A DNA stretch of 64,000 bases from Bacteroidales bacterium (GCA_003446015.1 DMBU01000125.1:1-64000); one strand, 5' to 3'; positions 53,608-64,000 are shown, numbered from the stretch's first letter. The notes: a model not told the origin generated them from the sequence alone. Translations and numbers: made by a program.

Positions 53608-54795
53608 TTATACTAACTTTTTTACCAAATCTGCAGCTTCCTGCAAAGTGATTGCAGAATAAACTTTTAATCCAGATTCATCAATCAACTTTTTACCTTC
53701 TTCAGCGTTTGTCCCCTGTAAACGCACAATTACAGGCACATTTATTGTCCCAATTGTTTTATATGCATCTACTACTCCTTGTGCAACCCGATCGCAACGT
53801 ACAATTCCTCCAAAAATATTTATCAAGATAGCTTTTACATTAGGATCCTGCAGAATTATTCTAAAACCAGCTTCAACAGTTTGTGCATTTGCAGAACCTC
53901 CCACATCAAGGAAATTTGCAGGATCACCACCAGCCAACTTTATGATATCCATGGTAGCCATTGCTAAACCTGCACCATTCACCATACAACCAACATTTCC
54001 ATCAAGTTTGATGAAATTAAGATTATATTTTCCTGCCTCTAATTCAGCCGGATCTTCTTCAGAGATATCACGCATTGCTTCGTAATCTGCATGTCGGTAT
54101 AATGCATTATCATCTATATTTACTTTTGCATCGGCAGCAAAAATTCGATCATCTGAAGTTTTAAAAACAGGATTTATTTCAAATAGCGAAGCGTCACTTT
54201 TCTCGTATGCGGTGTAAAGTGCAATAACAAATTTCACCATTTCTTTAAATGCTTTTCCACTTAAGCCAAGATTAAATGCGACTTTCCGAGCTTGATAGGC
54301 TTGAATTCCAACTCTTGGATCAATTTCCTCTTTAAAAATAAGATGTGGAGTTTTTTCGGCAACGGTTTCAATATCCATTCCACCTTCGGTTGAATACATA
54401 ATAATACTTCGGCCAGTTCCTCTGTTCAGCAAAACACTCATATAGAACTCCTGTATTTTACTTTCTCCGGGATAATAGATACTTTGTTCAATAAGAACTT
54501 TATTTACTTTTTTACCTTCAGGACCTGTTTGATGAGTTATGAGTTGCATTCCAATAATATCTGAAGCATATTTTTTAACATCTTCAAATGATTTTGCAAT
54601 TTTCACTCCACCACCTTTTCCACGACCACCAGCATGTATCTGGGCTTTAACCGCCCAAGTGTCAACACCTGTTTTTTCCTGTATTGCTTTAGCTGCTTCC
54701 AGTGCTTTCTCCGGGTTTTCAATAACAACACCCTCGGGTACTGCAACACCAAACTGCTTTAATATACTTTTTGCCTGATATTCGTGGATATTCAT
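53608..54795 (-). CDS. sucC: Succinate--CoA ligase, beta subunit
   Basis: ATP-grasp subunit of succinyl-CoA synthetase in the TCA cycle, 395 aa. The start MNIHEYQAKSILKQFGV is diagnostic; later GGRGKGGGVKIA and NIFGGIVRCDRVA segments bind nucleotide and CoA-side ligands. The alpha subunit gene sucD is not adjacent, which I recall as common in Bacteroidota. It is divergent from the TrmH-like gene. Confidence 0.96.
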   Translation of the reverse strand: MNIHEYQAKSILKQFGVAVPEGVVIENPEKALEAAKAIQEKTGVDTWAVKAQIHAGGRGKGGGVKIAKSFEDVKKYASDIIGMQLITHQTGPEGKKVNKVLIEQSIYYPGESKIQEFYMSVLLNRGTGRSIIMYSTEGGMDIETVAEKTPHLIFKEEIDPRVGIQAYQARKVAFNLGLSGKAFKEMVKFVIALYTAYEKSDASLFEINPVFKTSDDRIFAADAKVNIDDNALYRHADYEAMRDISEEDPAELEAGKYNLNFIKLDGNVGCMVNGAGLAMATMDIIKLAGGDPANFLDVGGSANAQTVEAGFRIILQDPNVKAILINIFGGIVRCDRVAQGVVDAYKTIGTINVPVIVRLQGTNAEEGKKLIDESGLKVYSAITLQEAADLVKKLV

Positions 54796-54894
54796 ATGTA
54801 GTAATTTTTAATGATATTAAAATTCATAGCTACGAAATTATCGATTTTTTATACATTTAACCAATTTTTCGATTATAAAATAAATGAAATTAAA

Positions 54895-55452
54895 ATGAGG
54901 AAATTAAAGAATAGCGAATTAAAAAGATTAAACATTGAAGAATTTAAGAAATCCGATAAAACTCCCATAATTGTAATTCTTGATAATATCCGAAGTTTAA
55001 ATAATATTGGCAGTGTTTTTAGAACATCTGATGCATTTTTAATTGAAAAAATTATACTTTGTGGAATTACCGCTCAACCTCCTCATAAAGATATCCATAA
55101 AACGGCATTAGGAGCAACAGAGTCTGTATCATGGGAATATATTAACGATACCATAGAAGCTATTAAAAAACTAAAAGAAGAAGGCTATATAATCCTTTCG
55201 ATAGAACAAACAGAGAAAGCTATCATGCTCCAGGATTTTAAACCAGAAAAAAACGAAAAATATGTCGTTGTTTTTGGAAATGAAGTCAAAGGAGTACAAC
55301 AAGAAGTTGTTAACTTAAGTGATTACGCTATTGAGATACCCCAATATGGAACCAAACACTCATTTAATATCTCAGTAAGTGCTGGAATTGTACTTTGGGA
55401 GATGTTTCGGAAAATTAATTCCAGATTGGTCATTAGGAGTGTAACGAACTAA
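54895..55452 (+). CDS. TrmH/SpoU family RNA 2'-O-methyltransferase
   Basis: A 185-aa SPOUT-class enzyme. Motif 1 reads LDNIRSLNNIGSVFRTSDA, motif 2 VVFGNEVKGV and motif 3 EIPQYGTKHSFNISVSAGI, all with the knot residues expected. There is no extra N-terminal substrate-binding domain, so the target (tRNA or rRNA ribose) is not predictable. An upstream in-frame ATG at 54811 adds 28 hydrophobic residues unlike the family; the ATG at 54895 is chosen. Confidence 0.9.
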   Translation: MRKLKNSELKRLNIEEFKKSDKTPIIVILDNIRSLNNIGSVFRTSDAFLIEKIILCGITAQPPHKDIHKTALGATESVSWEYINDTIEAIKKLKEEGYIILSIEQTEKAIMLQDFKPEKNEKYVVVFGNEVKGVQQEVVNLSDYAIEIPQYGTKHSFNISVSAGIVLWEMFRKINSRLVIRSVTN

Positions 55453-55649
55453 TGGCTTAGCTGGGTTTAACCCCGATCTGGAAAAACTTTATTTGTAAGC
55501 ATTTATGATTGCAAATTTTTAGTTTTTCTTAATCGATTTGTCATTCTATCATTCATATAAGCAATGCATAAACAATAGGATTCTCTAATGGCTGTCGTTA
55601 GAAACAAGTGGCTAATGACAAATTTGGCTTAATCTGAACAAATTAGCAT

Positions 55650-55684
55650 AAAAAAAACGATTCTAAAAAGAACCGTTTTTTTAT
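55650..55684 (-). terminator. Terminator of the TPR lipoprotein gene
   Basis: On the minus strand, AAAAACGGTTCT and AGAATCGTTTTT pair around TTTT with one mismatch, followed by a T run. Confidence 0.8.
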
Positions 55685-55700
55685 AAATATTTTGTTCTAC

Positions 55701-57419
55701 TTATTCAACGATCGTTTTGAAAGTTTCGTTTTCATAATAGATTCTGAATTCTAAATCAGTTTTTGCCATTCCTTTAAGATCAGCATCTTTTTCAACAGCA
55801 GTTCTTAAATTATTCATAACAGCACCTTCGTCACCAATTCTTGCGTTGATAACTGCTTTTAAATAATAATTCATTGGAACATCTTTTTCAACTACATCAA
55901 TAGTTTTGTTAGCTGAATCATTTTTGCCAGCCAATAACATTGCTAATGCAGTGTTAAAAGTCTTATGATTTTGGAAATAATTAACTGCAGCTTCGTATTC
56001 GCCATCCATAATGTTGATGATACCTAAGTTATAATCAACAGCATTTCCAGCATCAGTAGCATTTAAGAAATGAGTTTTTGCTGTTTCTTTATCACCTTCC
56101 ATAAGAGCAATTACACCTAAGTTATTGGTAATAATAGCATCACCTTCTTTAATTTCATTTGCTTTTTCTAAAGAAGCTTTAGCATCAGTTAAGTTTCCTT
56201 GTAAGATATTAACATAAGCTAAGTTATTAAATGCTCTGAAACAATCAGGATATTTTACAGTTGCAGCTTTATAAATAGCAGCTTTAGTTTCCAGACCTTC
56301 AGCTAATTTACCAGCATATAATAATTCTTCAGTATTCAAAGTATCAGGGTTGTTAACTGCGAAATCCATAATAACTGAATCAGAATATCCAATCTTGTCA
56401 ACTTTAACCATAATTTCAGATCTTCTTAACTGAGGTAAAATATCATCAGCTAAAACTTTGTAAGTAGCAGAAATGTTTTTGATTTCTTTTTCACGAACAA
56501 CAGGATCCGAATACATTGAAAGAACTCTTAAGATTAAATCTTTATCTTCAATTGTAGATTTTTCAACTAATCCTTTAAACCCTTCCCAGTCTTCAGCTGT
56601 AGATTTTAAGTTATATAAAGTTTTTGCATCTTCTTTACTAACTTTTGCTTTACCAATAACTTTTTCTAAATATTTATCAGCAGATTGTTTTCTTTGTTCT
56701 GATAATCTTTCGTTTAATTTTTCTGGTCCATCTGGAGAAGCGTAAGCAGAAACTTCAATTCCTTTGAATTCTTCATCTGCAGCAGTATTTGTAGCTTTTA
56801 CGAAATCTTCAAGAGCTTTAATATCTTCAGCTTTTAATTCTGAGCTACGTACAGCAGATTGTTGAATTACATAATGAATATCAGCTTCTTTAGTTTCAGA
56901 AACAACTCTTTGGAAGTTATCTGTTGCAGCAATAGGCATTGGATCAACCATTACCAATAATGGAGTAGAGATAACACCATCGGCTAATTTAACTGCCAAC
57001 ATATCTACGGTTTTATCCTTAATAGTTGCTACAGCTCTCATTTCAAGGTCACCATTTCTCATAGCTTCCTGATAATTGAATTCGCCAGTGAATTCCATTG
57101 AGCCTCCAGTTTCAAAACCAATTACTTTATTATTAGCTTCAACACTTTCTCCTTGATATGTTTGTGATTCTAGGACTTCTTCTCCACCTTCATATTTATA
57201 AACAGGAGTAAATTCAACAATTGCCTTTTTGTTGAACCATTCAGCAGGAATGTCACCTTTAATATCATACTTTACTTTGCCAGCATGCATCTCAAGTACT
57301 TTTGGAGTAACATTGTACTGAAGATTAGAAGCTTCTTCTTTCATTTTATCTAATCCACCGCAACTACTTAAAATGGCTGCAGTAAATAAGAAAGATGCTA
57401 AATAGTTGATTCTTTTCAT
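55701..57419 (-). CDS. TPR lipoprotein with an OmpA-like region
   Basis: A 572-aa exported lipoprotein: signal peptide with lipobox LSSCGG (Cys about residue 20). Next is a beta-rich domain (about 35-175), then a segment recalling OmpA-type peptidoglycan binding (about 185-270, with VSAYASPDGPEKLNERLSEQR). The C-terminal part (about 370-570) is made of TPR-like helical repeats (AFNNLAYVNILQGNLTDAK, NLGVIALMEGDKETAKTHF). It is a single gene with a strong terminator. It may anchor to peptidoglycan and gather envelope partners; that is inference. Confidence 0.82.
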   Translation of the reverse strand: MKRINYLASFLFTAAILSSCGGLDKMKEEASNLQYNVTPKVLEMHAGKVKYDIKGDIPAEWFNKKAIVEFTPVYKYEGGEEVLESQTYQGESVEANNKVIGFETGGSMEFTGEFNYQEAMRNGDLEMRAVATIKDKTVDMLAVKLADGVISTPLLVMVDPMPIAATDNFQRVVSETKEADIHYVIQQSAVRSSELKAEDIKALEDFVKATNTAADEEFKGIEVSAYASPDGPEKLNERLSEQRKQSADKYLEKVIGKAKVSKEDAKTLYNLKSTAEDWEGFKGLVEKSTIEDKDLILRVLSMYSDPVVREKEIKNISATYKVLADDILPQLRRSEIMVKVDKIGYSDSVIMDFAVNNPDTLNTEELLYAGKLAEGLETKAAIYKAATVKYPDCFRAFNNLAYVNILQGNLTDAKASLEKANEIKEGDAIITNNLGVIALMEGDKETAKTHFLNATDAGNAVDYNLGIINIMDGEYEAAVNYFQNHKTFNTALAMLLAGKNDSANKTIDVVEKDVPMNYYLKAVINARIGDEGAVMNNLRTAVEKDADLKGMAKTDLEFRIYYENETFKTIVE

Positions 57420-57539
57420 AATTTGATTAAGTTATTTGTTTTAAAATTGCTAGTTCATATTTCTCTTAACAAATACAAACTTAATAATGTTTTAGCTAAA
57501 AAAAAAAAAAAAGCCGCAAAATATATATATTCTAAGGGC

Positions 57540-58175
57540 TTATATCGTTATTCTGTTTATTCCTGCTGAATATTGTCGATCAAAAATATATTCCTTTACC
57601 CTTGCATAATCTTTCTGATTATCAACAAAATCCATATTGTTTGAATCAATTACCAGGTACGAAATATCGTTTTGCTGCCTAAAGAAGTCAAAATAACCCT
57701 CCTGAAGTTTATATAAGTACGCTTCACTTATGTCTTTTTCGTAATCTCTGCCCCGTTTTGCAATATTTTGTTTAAGATTTTTAACATCTACATGCAAATA
57801 AACATATAAATCGGGCTTAGGGATTGATTTATAGATAATATTAAAAATCTGCCGGTAAAGATTATACTCATCTTCCTTAAGTGTTGCACGAGCAAAAATT
57901 AAAGACTTCATGAAATAGTAATCGGCTACCGTAAAGGGTTTGAACAAATCTCTTGATGTTAACTCATGATTTAATTGCTGATAACGTTCTGCGAGAAAAG
58001 AAAGTTCTAATTGAAAAGAGTATTTCTCGGGTTCATTATAAAATTTTGGAAGAAAAGGATTATCGGCAAATTGCTCTAATATAAGTTTTGCATTATATTC
58101 TTTAGCAATCATTTTTGATAAGGTGGTTTTACCAGCCCCAATATTTCCTTCAATTACGATATAATTTAAATTCAC
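57540..58175 (-). CDS. Deoxynucleoside kinase
   Basis: A 211-aa dNK/dGK-type kinase that phosphorylates deoxynucleosides in salvage. It has the P-loop EGNIGAGKTT, the ERYQ-type substrate segment and a lid with KRGRDYEKDI. Which base it prefers is not clear from the sequence. It stands alone; a 14-base A run lies in the spacer at about 57497-57511. Confidence 0.9.
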   Translation of the reverse strand: MNLNYIVIEGNIGAGKTTLSKMIAKEYNAKLILEQFADNPFLPKFYNEPEKYSFQLELSFLAERYQQLNHELTSRDLFKPFTVADYYFMKSLIFARATLKEDEYNLYRQIFNIIYKSIPKPDLYVYLHVDVKNLKQNIAKRGRDYEKDISEAYLYKLQEGYFDFFRQQNDISYLVIDSNNMDFVDNQKDYARVKEYIFDRQYSAGINRITI

Positions 58176-58268
58176 GAATAACTATATTACAAAAAAACTG
58201 CTTCAAAGATAAACTTCACAGCAGTTTTAATATAAAAATCTTATTAATATTTATAAACATTTAACTTT

Positions 58269-60389
58269 TTAGTCACCATATACCCGAGTAACTTTCATAT
58301 TTTCAAAAGCGAACGACCACTTATCTGCAGCTTCATCGATTTTCATACTTGTTGGTTTTCCGGCACTATGTCCTGCATTGGTTTGGATCCTGATTAGTAC
58401 TGGATTTTTACCTTCATACATTTCCTGCAATGTTGCAATATATTTAAACGAATGTGCCGGAACAACTCTGTCGTCATGATCTGCTGTTATAACCATTACA
58501 GCAGGATAATCAATGTTATCAGAAATATTATGTAATGGAGAATAGTTATAAAGATTTTCGAATTGTATCGAATCTTCACTTGATCCATATTCGTCAACCC
58601 AGGCCCAACCTATTGTAAACTTATGGAAACGAAGCATATCCATCACTCCTACTTCAGGGAAAGCTACTTGATATAAATCCGGACGCTGATTGATTACCGC
58701 ACCAATTAACAGGCCTCCATTTGAGCCTCCCTGAATAGCTAACTTTTCAGGTGAAGTATAATTTTCGGTTATTAAATATTCTGAAGCTGCAATAAAATCA
58801 TCAAAAACATTTTGTTTGTTTAAACGAATTCCCGCTTTATGCCAGTTCTCTCCATATTCTCCACCTCCACGGATATTTGCTAAAGCAAAAACTCCGTTAT
58901 TTTCGAGCCAAATAAGCCAATCTTCCTTAAAATATGGTTGATAACTCACGTTAAATCCTCCATATCCATATAATAAAGTTGGATTATTCCCTTCCAGTTT
59001 TAATCCTTTTTTATGAACAATAAACATGGGTATTTTTATCCCATCCTTAGCATTATAAAAAATCTGTTTTGTTTCATAATCAGCAGCATTAAAATCTACT
59101 GAAGGCTGAAAATAAATTTCATTTTCATTTTTCTCAACATTGTATTTATATATTGTTGGAGCAACCGTAAATGATTCGAACGTAAAATAAACCTCATTAC
59201 TTTTAACAGAGCTATTAATATCGCCAACACTACCTATTGTTGGAAGTTCAATATCATATAAATAGTCTCCTTTAATACTATATACTTCTAATTTTGTTTT
59301 TACATCTTGCATGTATGAAGCAATAATTTTATCACCTGCAAGTTCACATTCATTAAGAACATCTTTCTTTTCTGGTAAAACATCAATCCAATTACCAACA
59401 TCGAGTGAATTTACGTTAATTCTAACCAGCTTATATTTTGGAGCATTAAAGGTTGTCAGAACATACAAGTTATCGCCAACCTGATCGAGGACTTTATACT
59501 CATAATTAAATCCGGTAGTTAGTTTAACAAAGTCGTCTTTCTTTTGTAGATTTTTAACATATAAATTATTTCCACTAGTCGATTCTGTTTCATAAACAAA
59601 AAGGTACTTTTCATCACTTGAAACATCAGCCGTGAAATTTCTGAATGGATAATCCTTATTTTCAAAAATGATTTTATCAGCAGAAACAGGAGTTCCTAAT
59701 TTATGATAATATACTTTATGAAACTTGTTCATTTCTGATAACTCATTACTCTCATCAGCACCAGGATATCGGCTATAGAAAAACCCATCTTTAAACCATG
59801 CAATATTAGAGAACTTAACCCATTTAATCTGATCTGGGAGGTCGTTTCCTGTTTCAATTTCTCTTACAAAAATATCATGCCAATCTGAACCTCCTTTTGA
59901 AATTTGATATGCAATGTATTTACCATCATTTGAAATTGAGAATTCCTTTTCCATGGCAACTGTTCCATCGTCTGATAATTTATTTGGATCAATAAGAACT
60001 TTGGGTTCTTCTCCCTGATTGCTCTGCATATACAAAACAGGCTGATTCTGCAGTCCATCGTTCTTAAAAAAGAAATAATAATCACCTACTTTAAGTGGCG
60101 ATTCAATCGTTTCATAATTGTATAATTCTTTAAGTCTGTTTTTTATTTTTTCTCTATATGGAATTTGTGCCAGGTAATTATTCGTTACCAAATTCTCTGC
60201 TTTAACCCATTCGCCTGTTTCTGCTGATTTATCGTCTTCTAACCATCGGTAAGGATCTTCAACAGTAACTCCAAAATACTCATCAACCTGATTCACTTTT
60301 TTTGTATCGGGATAATCAATTTTTGATTCTGAGCACGATGAAAACCAAATTGAAAAAACAATTAAAATGAGGAAAGAATTACGTTTCAT
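58269..60389 (-). CDS. Prolyl oligopeptidase, secreted lipoprotein (family S9A)
   Basis: A 706-aa serine peptidase that cuts short peptides after proline. A lipoprotein signal peptide with WFSSC places it in the envelope. The beta-propeller opens with DPYRWLEDD and spans about residues 40-420. The hydrolase domain carries nucleophile GGSNGGLL, Asp in ADHDDRVVP and His in NAGHSAGKP. The ATG at 60389 starts a normal signal peptide; one at 60419 would add ten residues. It is a single gene. Confidence 0.93.
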   Translation of the reverse strand: MKRNSFLILIVFSIWFSSCSESKIDYPDTKKVNQVDEYFGVTVEDPYRWLEDDKSAETGEWVKAENLVTNNYLAQIPYREKIKNRLKELYNYETIESPLKVGDYYFFFKNDGLQNQPVLYMQSNQGEEPKVLIDPNKLSDDGTVAMEKEFSISNDGKYIAYQISKGGSDWHDIFVREIETGNDLPDQIKWVKFSNIAWFKDGFFYSRYPGADESNELSEMNKFHKVYYHKLGTPVSADKIIFENKDYPFRNFTADVSSDEKYLFVYETESTSGNNLYVKNLQKKDDFVKLTTGFNYEYKVLDQVGDNLYVLTTFNAPKYKLVRINVNSLDVGNWIDVLPEKKDVLNECELAGDKIIASYMQDVKTKLEVYSIKGDYLYDIELPTIGSVGDINSSVKSNEVYFTFESFTVAPTIYKYNVEKNENEIYFQPSVDFNAADYETKQIFYNAKDGIKIPMFIVHKKGLKLEGNNPTLLYGYGGFNVSYQPYFKEDWLIWLENNGVFALANIRGGGEYGENWHKAGIRLNKQNVFDDFIAASEYLITENYTSPEKLAIQGGSNGGLLIGAVINQRPDLYQVAFPEVGVMDMLRFHKFTIGWAWVDEYGSSEDSIQFENLYNYSPLHNISDNIDYPAVMVITADHDDRVVPAHSFKYIATLQEMYEGKNPVLIRIQTNAGHSAGKPTSMKIDEAADKWSFAFENMKVTRVYGD

Positions 60390-60555
60390 AAGTATTAATT
60401 TAAATGTATATACAATCAAAATCTTTTAATATTCATAGTCTAAAATTAGCTAACTTAATAACAAAGTTAACAATTATCAATCCAGTAAATTTATAAAAGA
60501 AATAAATGTTTTCAAAATTAATGCGATTAAGCCTAAGGACCTGATTTTTAGAAAT

Positions 60556-60587
60556 GAAAAAAGCAGAGGTGATACTCTGCTTTTAAT
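60556..60587 (-). terminator. Terminator of pnp
   Basis: AAAAGCAGAG pairs with CTCTGCTTTT around a 6-nt loop just downstream of pnp on the minus strand. Confidence 0.85.
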
Positions 60588-60589
60588 TT

Positions 60590-62758
60590 CTATTCTTTCT
60601 TATCTCCATCTTTTGGACGGTCGGGGTTATCCTTTTTTTCTGGTCTTGGTAATAAAACTTTTCTGGAAAGTTTTAATTTCCCGTTTTTGGAGTCAATTTC
60701 AATTACTTTGACTTCTATTTCATCACCTTCTTTTAAAACTTCTTCAACTTTTTCAAGTCGTTTCCAATCGATTTCAGATATATGTAATAAACCATCTTTG
60801 CCAGGAAGTATTTCAACAAAAGCTCCAAAAGCAACGATAGATTTAACTTTTCCCTGATAAACTTTACCAACTTCTGGAACTTCTACAATACCTTTAACTC
60901 TTTTTAAAGCTGCTTCAATTGCTTCCTTATCTTCTGCAAAAATATCAACAAATCCTACATCGCCTTCTTGAGTAATTGTAATGGTAGTTCCTGTTTTCTC
61001 CTGAATATCCTGAATTACTTTTCCTCCAGGACCAATAACAGCACCAATCATTTCTTTAGGAATTGTTAACTGTACAATTCGAGGAGTATGAGGTTTATAA
61101 TCGACTCTTGGTTCAGAGATTGTTTTTAACATTTCACCGAGAATATGCATTCTTCCTGCTTTTGCTTGTTCTAATGCCTGATTCATAATTTCATAAGACA
61201 AACCTTCAATCTTAATATCCATTTGACAAGCAGTAATACCATCAACAGTTCCGGTAACTTTAAAGTCCATATCACCCAAATGATCTTCATCACCAAGGAT
61301 ATCTGATAAAACAGCAAATTTACCGGAATCTTTATCAGTGATTAATCCCATTGCGATACCAGAAACTGGTTTCTTCATTTTAACACCGGCATCCATTAAT
61401 GCAAGAGTACCTGCACAAACTGTAGCCATTGACGATGAACCATTTGATTCTAAAATATCAGAAACAACACGGATAGCATAAGGATTTTCTTCTCCATTGG
61501 GAATCATTCCTTTAAGTGCTCTATAAGCTAAATTTCCGTGTCCTACTTCTCTACGACCAACACCTCTGTATGGGCGAGCTTCGCCAGTCGAAAATGGGAG
61601 GAAATTATAATGTAATACAAATTTTTCAGTTCCTTTTACTAAAACCTGATCAACAACTTTTTCATCTAGTTTTGTACCTAATGTTACTGTTGTTAAAGAT
61701 TGAGTTTCGCCACGAGTGAAGATGGCTGATCCGTGAGTTGCAGGAAGATAATCAACCTCGCACCAGATTGGACGTATTTCATTAGTTTTACGGCCATCTA
61801 ATCTCATTCCTTCGTCTAAAATCAGATTACGAACAGCTTTTTTCTCAACATCATGAAAGTATCTTGCAACCAACATTGTGTTAACATCTCCATCTTCATT
61901 TTCAGCTTTCAGTTTTTCAATAAAATCTTCCTCAGTTTTCTTAAACGCTTCAGATCTTTCATGCTTTGCTTTATTTGATTTTGCTATTGCATAAACCTGA
62001 TCATATAAATCTTTGTGAACGCGTTTGCTTAATTCGGCATCGCTTGTTTCGTGAGAATACTCGCGTTTAGCTATTTTTAATTCTTTAGCTAATTCAAGTT
62101 GTGCCACGCATTGCATTTTTATTGCTTCGTGGGCAAATTTTATAGCTTGCAACATTTCCTGTTCAGAAACTTCTTTCATTTCGCCTTCAACCATCATCAC
62201 ATTCTCTATGGTTGCTGCAACCATGATATCAATATCTGCTTTTTCAAGTTCTGTAAATGTTGGATTGATCATAAAATGACCATCAATTCTTGCAACGCGA
62301 ACTTCTGAAATTGGTCCATGAAATGGAATATCAGAAACGCAAATAGCTGCTGATGCTGCCAAACCTGCTAATGCATCGGGCATAACATCTTTATCTGCTG
62401 AAATAAGTTGAATATTTACAAATGTTTCCGCATGAAAATCATCCGGGAATAATGGACGTAAAGCTCTATCGACTAAACGTGATACTAATATTTCGTAATC
62501 AGAAGCTCGTGCTTCGCGTTTTAAAAACCCTCCAGGGTAACGACCAAATGATGCATATTTTTCTTTATACTCTACCGACAAGGGCATGAAATCAACGTCT
62601 TCTTTTGCTTCTTTAGCTGACACAACTGTAGCTAAAAGCATAGTACGCCCCATTTTTACAACAACTGATCCATCGGCTTGTTTTGCCAACTTTCCTGTTT
62701 CTATGGTAATTTCTCTTCCTCCACCAAGATCAATTGTTTTTTGAATTAAATTGTACAT
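60590..62758 (-). CDS. pnp: Polyribonucleotide nucleotidyltransferase (PNPase)
   Basis: A 722-aa 3'-5' phosphorolytic exoribonuclease. Two RNase PH domains (about residues 10-220 and 305-545) frame a helical linker; the second shows [11 protein letters not shown] and [14 protein letters not shown] domain (about 555-615, [11 protein letters not shown]) and an S1 domain (about 620-695, [20 protein letters not shown]) follow. The order rpsO then pnp on the same strand is the common arrangement, here with a hairpin between them. Confidence 0.97.
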   Translation of the reverse strand: MYNLIQKTIDLGGGREITIETGKLAKQADGSVVVKMGRTMLLATVVSAKEAKEDVDFMPLSVEYKEKYASFGRYPGGFLKREARASDYEILVSRLVDRALRPLFPDDFHAETFVNIQLISADKDVMPDALAGLAASAAICVSDIPFHGPISEVRVARIDGHFMINPTFTELEKADIDIMVAATIENVMMVEGEMKEVSEQEMLQAIKFAHEAIKMQCVAQLELAKELKIAKREYSHETSDAELSKRVHKDLYDQVYAIAKSNKAKHERSEAFKKTEEDFIEKLKAENEDGDVNTMLVARYFHDVEKKAVRNLILDEGMRLDGRKTNEIRPIWCEVDYLPATHGSAIFTRGETQSLTTVTLGTKLDEKVVDQVLVKGTEKFVLHYNFLPFSTGEARPYRGVGRREVGHGNLAYRALKGMIPNGEENPYAIRVVSDILESNGSSSMATVCAGTLALMDAGVKMKKPVSGIAMGLITDKDSGKFAVLSDILGDEDHLGDMDFKVTGTVDGITACQMDIKIEGLSYEIMNQALEQAKAGRMHILGEMLKTISEPRVDYKPHTPRIVQLTIPKEMIGAVIGPGGKVIQDIQEKTGTTITITQEGDVGFVDIFAEDKEAIEAALKRVKGIVEVPEVGKVYQGKVKSIVAFGAFVEILPGKDGLLHISEIDWKRLEKVEEVLKEGDEIEVKVIEIDSKNGKLKLSRKVLLPRPEKKDNPDRPKDGDKKE

Positions 62759-62798
62759 GTTTTCTTCTTTAGTTTATAATATTCTGTAAATGTAATAT

Positions 62799-62830
62799 TA
62801 AAAAAGGCAATTTGAAGATTGCCTTTTTCT
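62799..62830 (-). terminator. Hairpin terminator between rpsO and pnp
   Basis: AAAAAGGCAA (62801-62810) pairs with TTGCCTTTTT (62819-62828) around 8 nt. Downstream of rpsO it may terminate or attenuate reading into pnp. Confidence 0.8.
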
Positions 62831-62833
62831 GTA

Positions 62834-63106
62834 TTATTTACGTATTTTAAGTTCTTTAATTAAAGCTCGATATTTTTCAATATCTCTGTCTTTCAAATAA
62901 TCAAGTAATCTTCTTCTTTTACCCACTAATCTTAAAAGAGCTCTTTGAGTACCGTAATCTTTTCTGTTTGTTTTAAGATGCCCGGTTAAGTGACCAATAC
63001 GATGTGTAAAAAGGGCAATTTGTCCTTCTGTTGATCCTGTATTCGATTCTGACTTTCCAAACTCTTTAAATATTTCCTGCTTTTTCTCTGCTGTTAAATA
63101 GCTCAT
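62834..63106 (-). CDS. rpsO: 30S ribosomal protein S15
   Basis: A 90-aa S15, normal length. The signature GSTEGQIALFTHRIGHLTGHL and the RRLLDYLKDRD segment are intact. It binds 16S rRNA early in assembly. It lies upstream of pnp, separated by a terminator hairpin. Confidence 0.97.
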   Translation of the reverse strand: MSYLTAEKKQEIFKEFGKSESNTGSTEGQIALFTHRIGHLTGHLKTNRKDYGTQRALLRLVGKRRRLLDYLKDRDIEKYRALIKELKIRK

Positions 63107-63286
63107 ACTTATACGATTTATTTAATTAATCCAATATATACACGTTAAGACGTGCAAAAGTATTTATTTTTTTTTATATAACAACATAATTGCATAAAAA
63201 AAATAGATTATTTTGATTTGGGAAATTCATGTTAAATAAGACTAATATACTGATTCATAGCAAAAATGGAATTAAAACCAAATTAA

Positions 63287-64000
63287 TTAATTACTTTGAT
63301 AAAGTACTTTTTTCAGTTTTCTAATTTGTTCCGGATTACCTAAAACAAAGATTTGATCGTTACTCGTAATATTTACATCAGGCGAAGGATTTACGATATA
63401 ATTATTATCGGCTGTTTTAATTCCAATAATATTTGCTCCTGTTTCGCTTCTAATTGACCACTCTCCGATCGTTTTTTCTGCAAAAACGGGTGATATATCT
63501 TTGCATGATATTTCATCAATGTAAACTTCTTCGAGTTCACGAAGCATTATGTATTCCAAAAAATCAACAATATCGGGTTGTGCAACCAATTTAGCCATTC
63601 GTTGTCCACCAATTTTATCCGGCATAATTACATTAGTTGCACCAGCACTTCTCAACTTCCTATCGGAGTTGAAGCTTGAAGCACGACTTATAATTTTTAG
63701 TTCAGGATTCATTGCTCTTGCTGTCAATACCACAAAAAGATTATCAGCATCATTAGGTAATGCAGTTATTAATGCCTGTGCATTTTCAATCTTGGCATCC
63801 AATAAAATTTCATCTTGAGTAGCGTCACCTTGAATGTATAGCATGGTTGCATCTTCACGAATAGTTTCAATGATAGCCTCAACATTATCTATTACCACAA
63901 CCTGAAATTTATGCCTTTGTAATTCCTCAATTGCCTGTTTCCCATTACGTCCATAACCTACAACGATTACATGATTACTTAATTTTGCGATTTTAGTTTT
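63287..64000 (-). CDS. Partial potassium channel/transport protein with RCK (TrkA-N and TrkA-C) domains
   Basis: The 5' end runs off the window; 237 codons plus stop are seen. The Rossmann start HVIVVGYGRNGKQAIEEL is at the window edge, followed by the TrkA-N nucleotide-binding domain and a TrkA-C domain (about the last 80 residues, ending FVLGNPEQIRKLKKVL). An internal GTG at 63898 is not the true start because the frame stays open to 64000 with TrkA-N motif I intact. It is likely a two-helix channel with a cytosolic RCK gating ring, as in MthK-like proteins; the membrane part would lie beyond the edge. Confidence 0.85.
   Translation of the reverse strand, partial: KTKIAKLSNHVIVVGYGRNGKQAIEELQRHKFQVVVIDNVEAIIETIREDATMLYIQGDATQDEILLDAKIENAQALITALPNDADNLFVVLTARAMNPELKIISRASSFNSDRKLRSAGATNVIMPDKIGGQRMAKLVAQPDIVDFLEYIMLRELEEVYIDEISCKDISPVFAEKTIGEWSIRSETGANIIGIKTADNNYIVNPSPDVNITSNDQIFVLGNPEQIRKLKKVLYQSN

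Noticed and set aside
52285..54795. arcA and sucC as one operon
   Set aside because: They are convergent and separated by a bidirectional terminator.

Overview
The window is AT-rich chromosomal DNA of a member of the Bacteroidota, most likely a Bacteroidales/Marinilabiliales-type anaerobe or facultative anaerobe. The lineage rests on a type IX secretion (T9SS) C-terminal sorting domain, TAnnTTTG promoter elements, near absence of Shine-Dalgarno sequences, a DUF4294 protein, LptF/G-tgt and PASTA-T9SS-RluD gene blocks, and MqnE of the futalosine menaquinone route. The genus-level placement is inference. I found no tRNA, rRNA, CRISPR array or intact transposase.

Layout. 1-2560 is a decayed island: a 93%/91% identical, internally deleted copy of the dnaB 3' end, a probable structured RNA with terminator, one small hypothetical gene, an orphan antitoxin with an unusually good ribosome site, and the C-terminal remnant of a tyrosine recombinase. 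2559-17511 is core genome: dnaB, ispE, a biotin carrier and carboxyltransferase pair, LptF/G-type permease, tgt, a GT2 glycosyltransferase, an ECF sigma factor, rsmG, rpmH, mqnE, a PASTA protein, a T9SS cargo protein and rluD. 17512-21210 is accessory: a frameshifted lipocalin, an exported cyanophycinase-like peptidase, a NUMOD4/HNH-type protein with an altered active site, a small outer-membrane-type protein and a repeat-rich spacer before ddl.

22212-27948 looks like one respiratory and sensing unit: a molybdopterin oxidoreductase, a fused ferredoxin/membrane-anchor subunit, a tiny exported Cys-rich protein, and a divergent histidine kinase/response regulator pair. Three in-phase GTTAA boxes lie in the shared control region. 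28380-30647 encodes a surface S74 protein with sixteen 17-residue repeats.

30770-37235 is the most notable region: five tightly spaced minus-strand genes for a ferredoxin with a Cys-rich tail, a radical SAM enzyme, a DUF116-polyprenyl diphosphate synthase fusion, a short alpha/alpha-toroid protein, and a class II terpene cyclase with a perfect DxDD motif. An 18-bp palindrome lies upstream. I read it as an isoprenoid biosynthetic cluster that I cannot match to a known pathway.

37418-64000 returns mostly to housekeeping: rhodanese, gcvP, an MBL hydrolase, pcm, a polyprenyl glycosylphosphotransferase, thpR, elbB, a hybrid kinase, a split LysO exporter, arginine deiminase, sucC, a TrmH-type methylase, a TPR lipoprotein, a deoxynucleoside kinase, prolyl oligopeptidase, pnp, rpsO and a partial RCK potassium-channel gene. 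A 148-bp mosaic inverted-repeat element (46271-46418) can form mutually exclusive hairpins.
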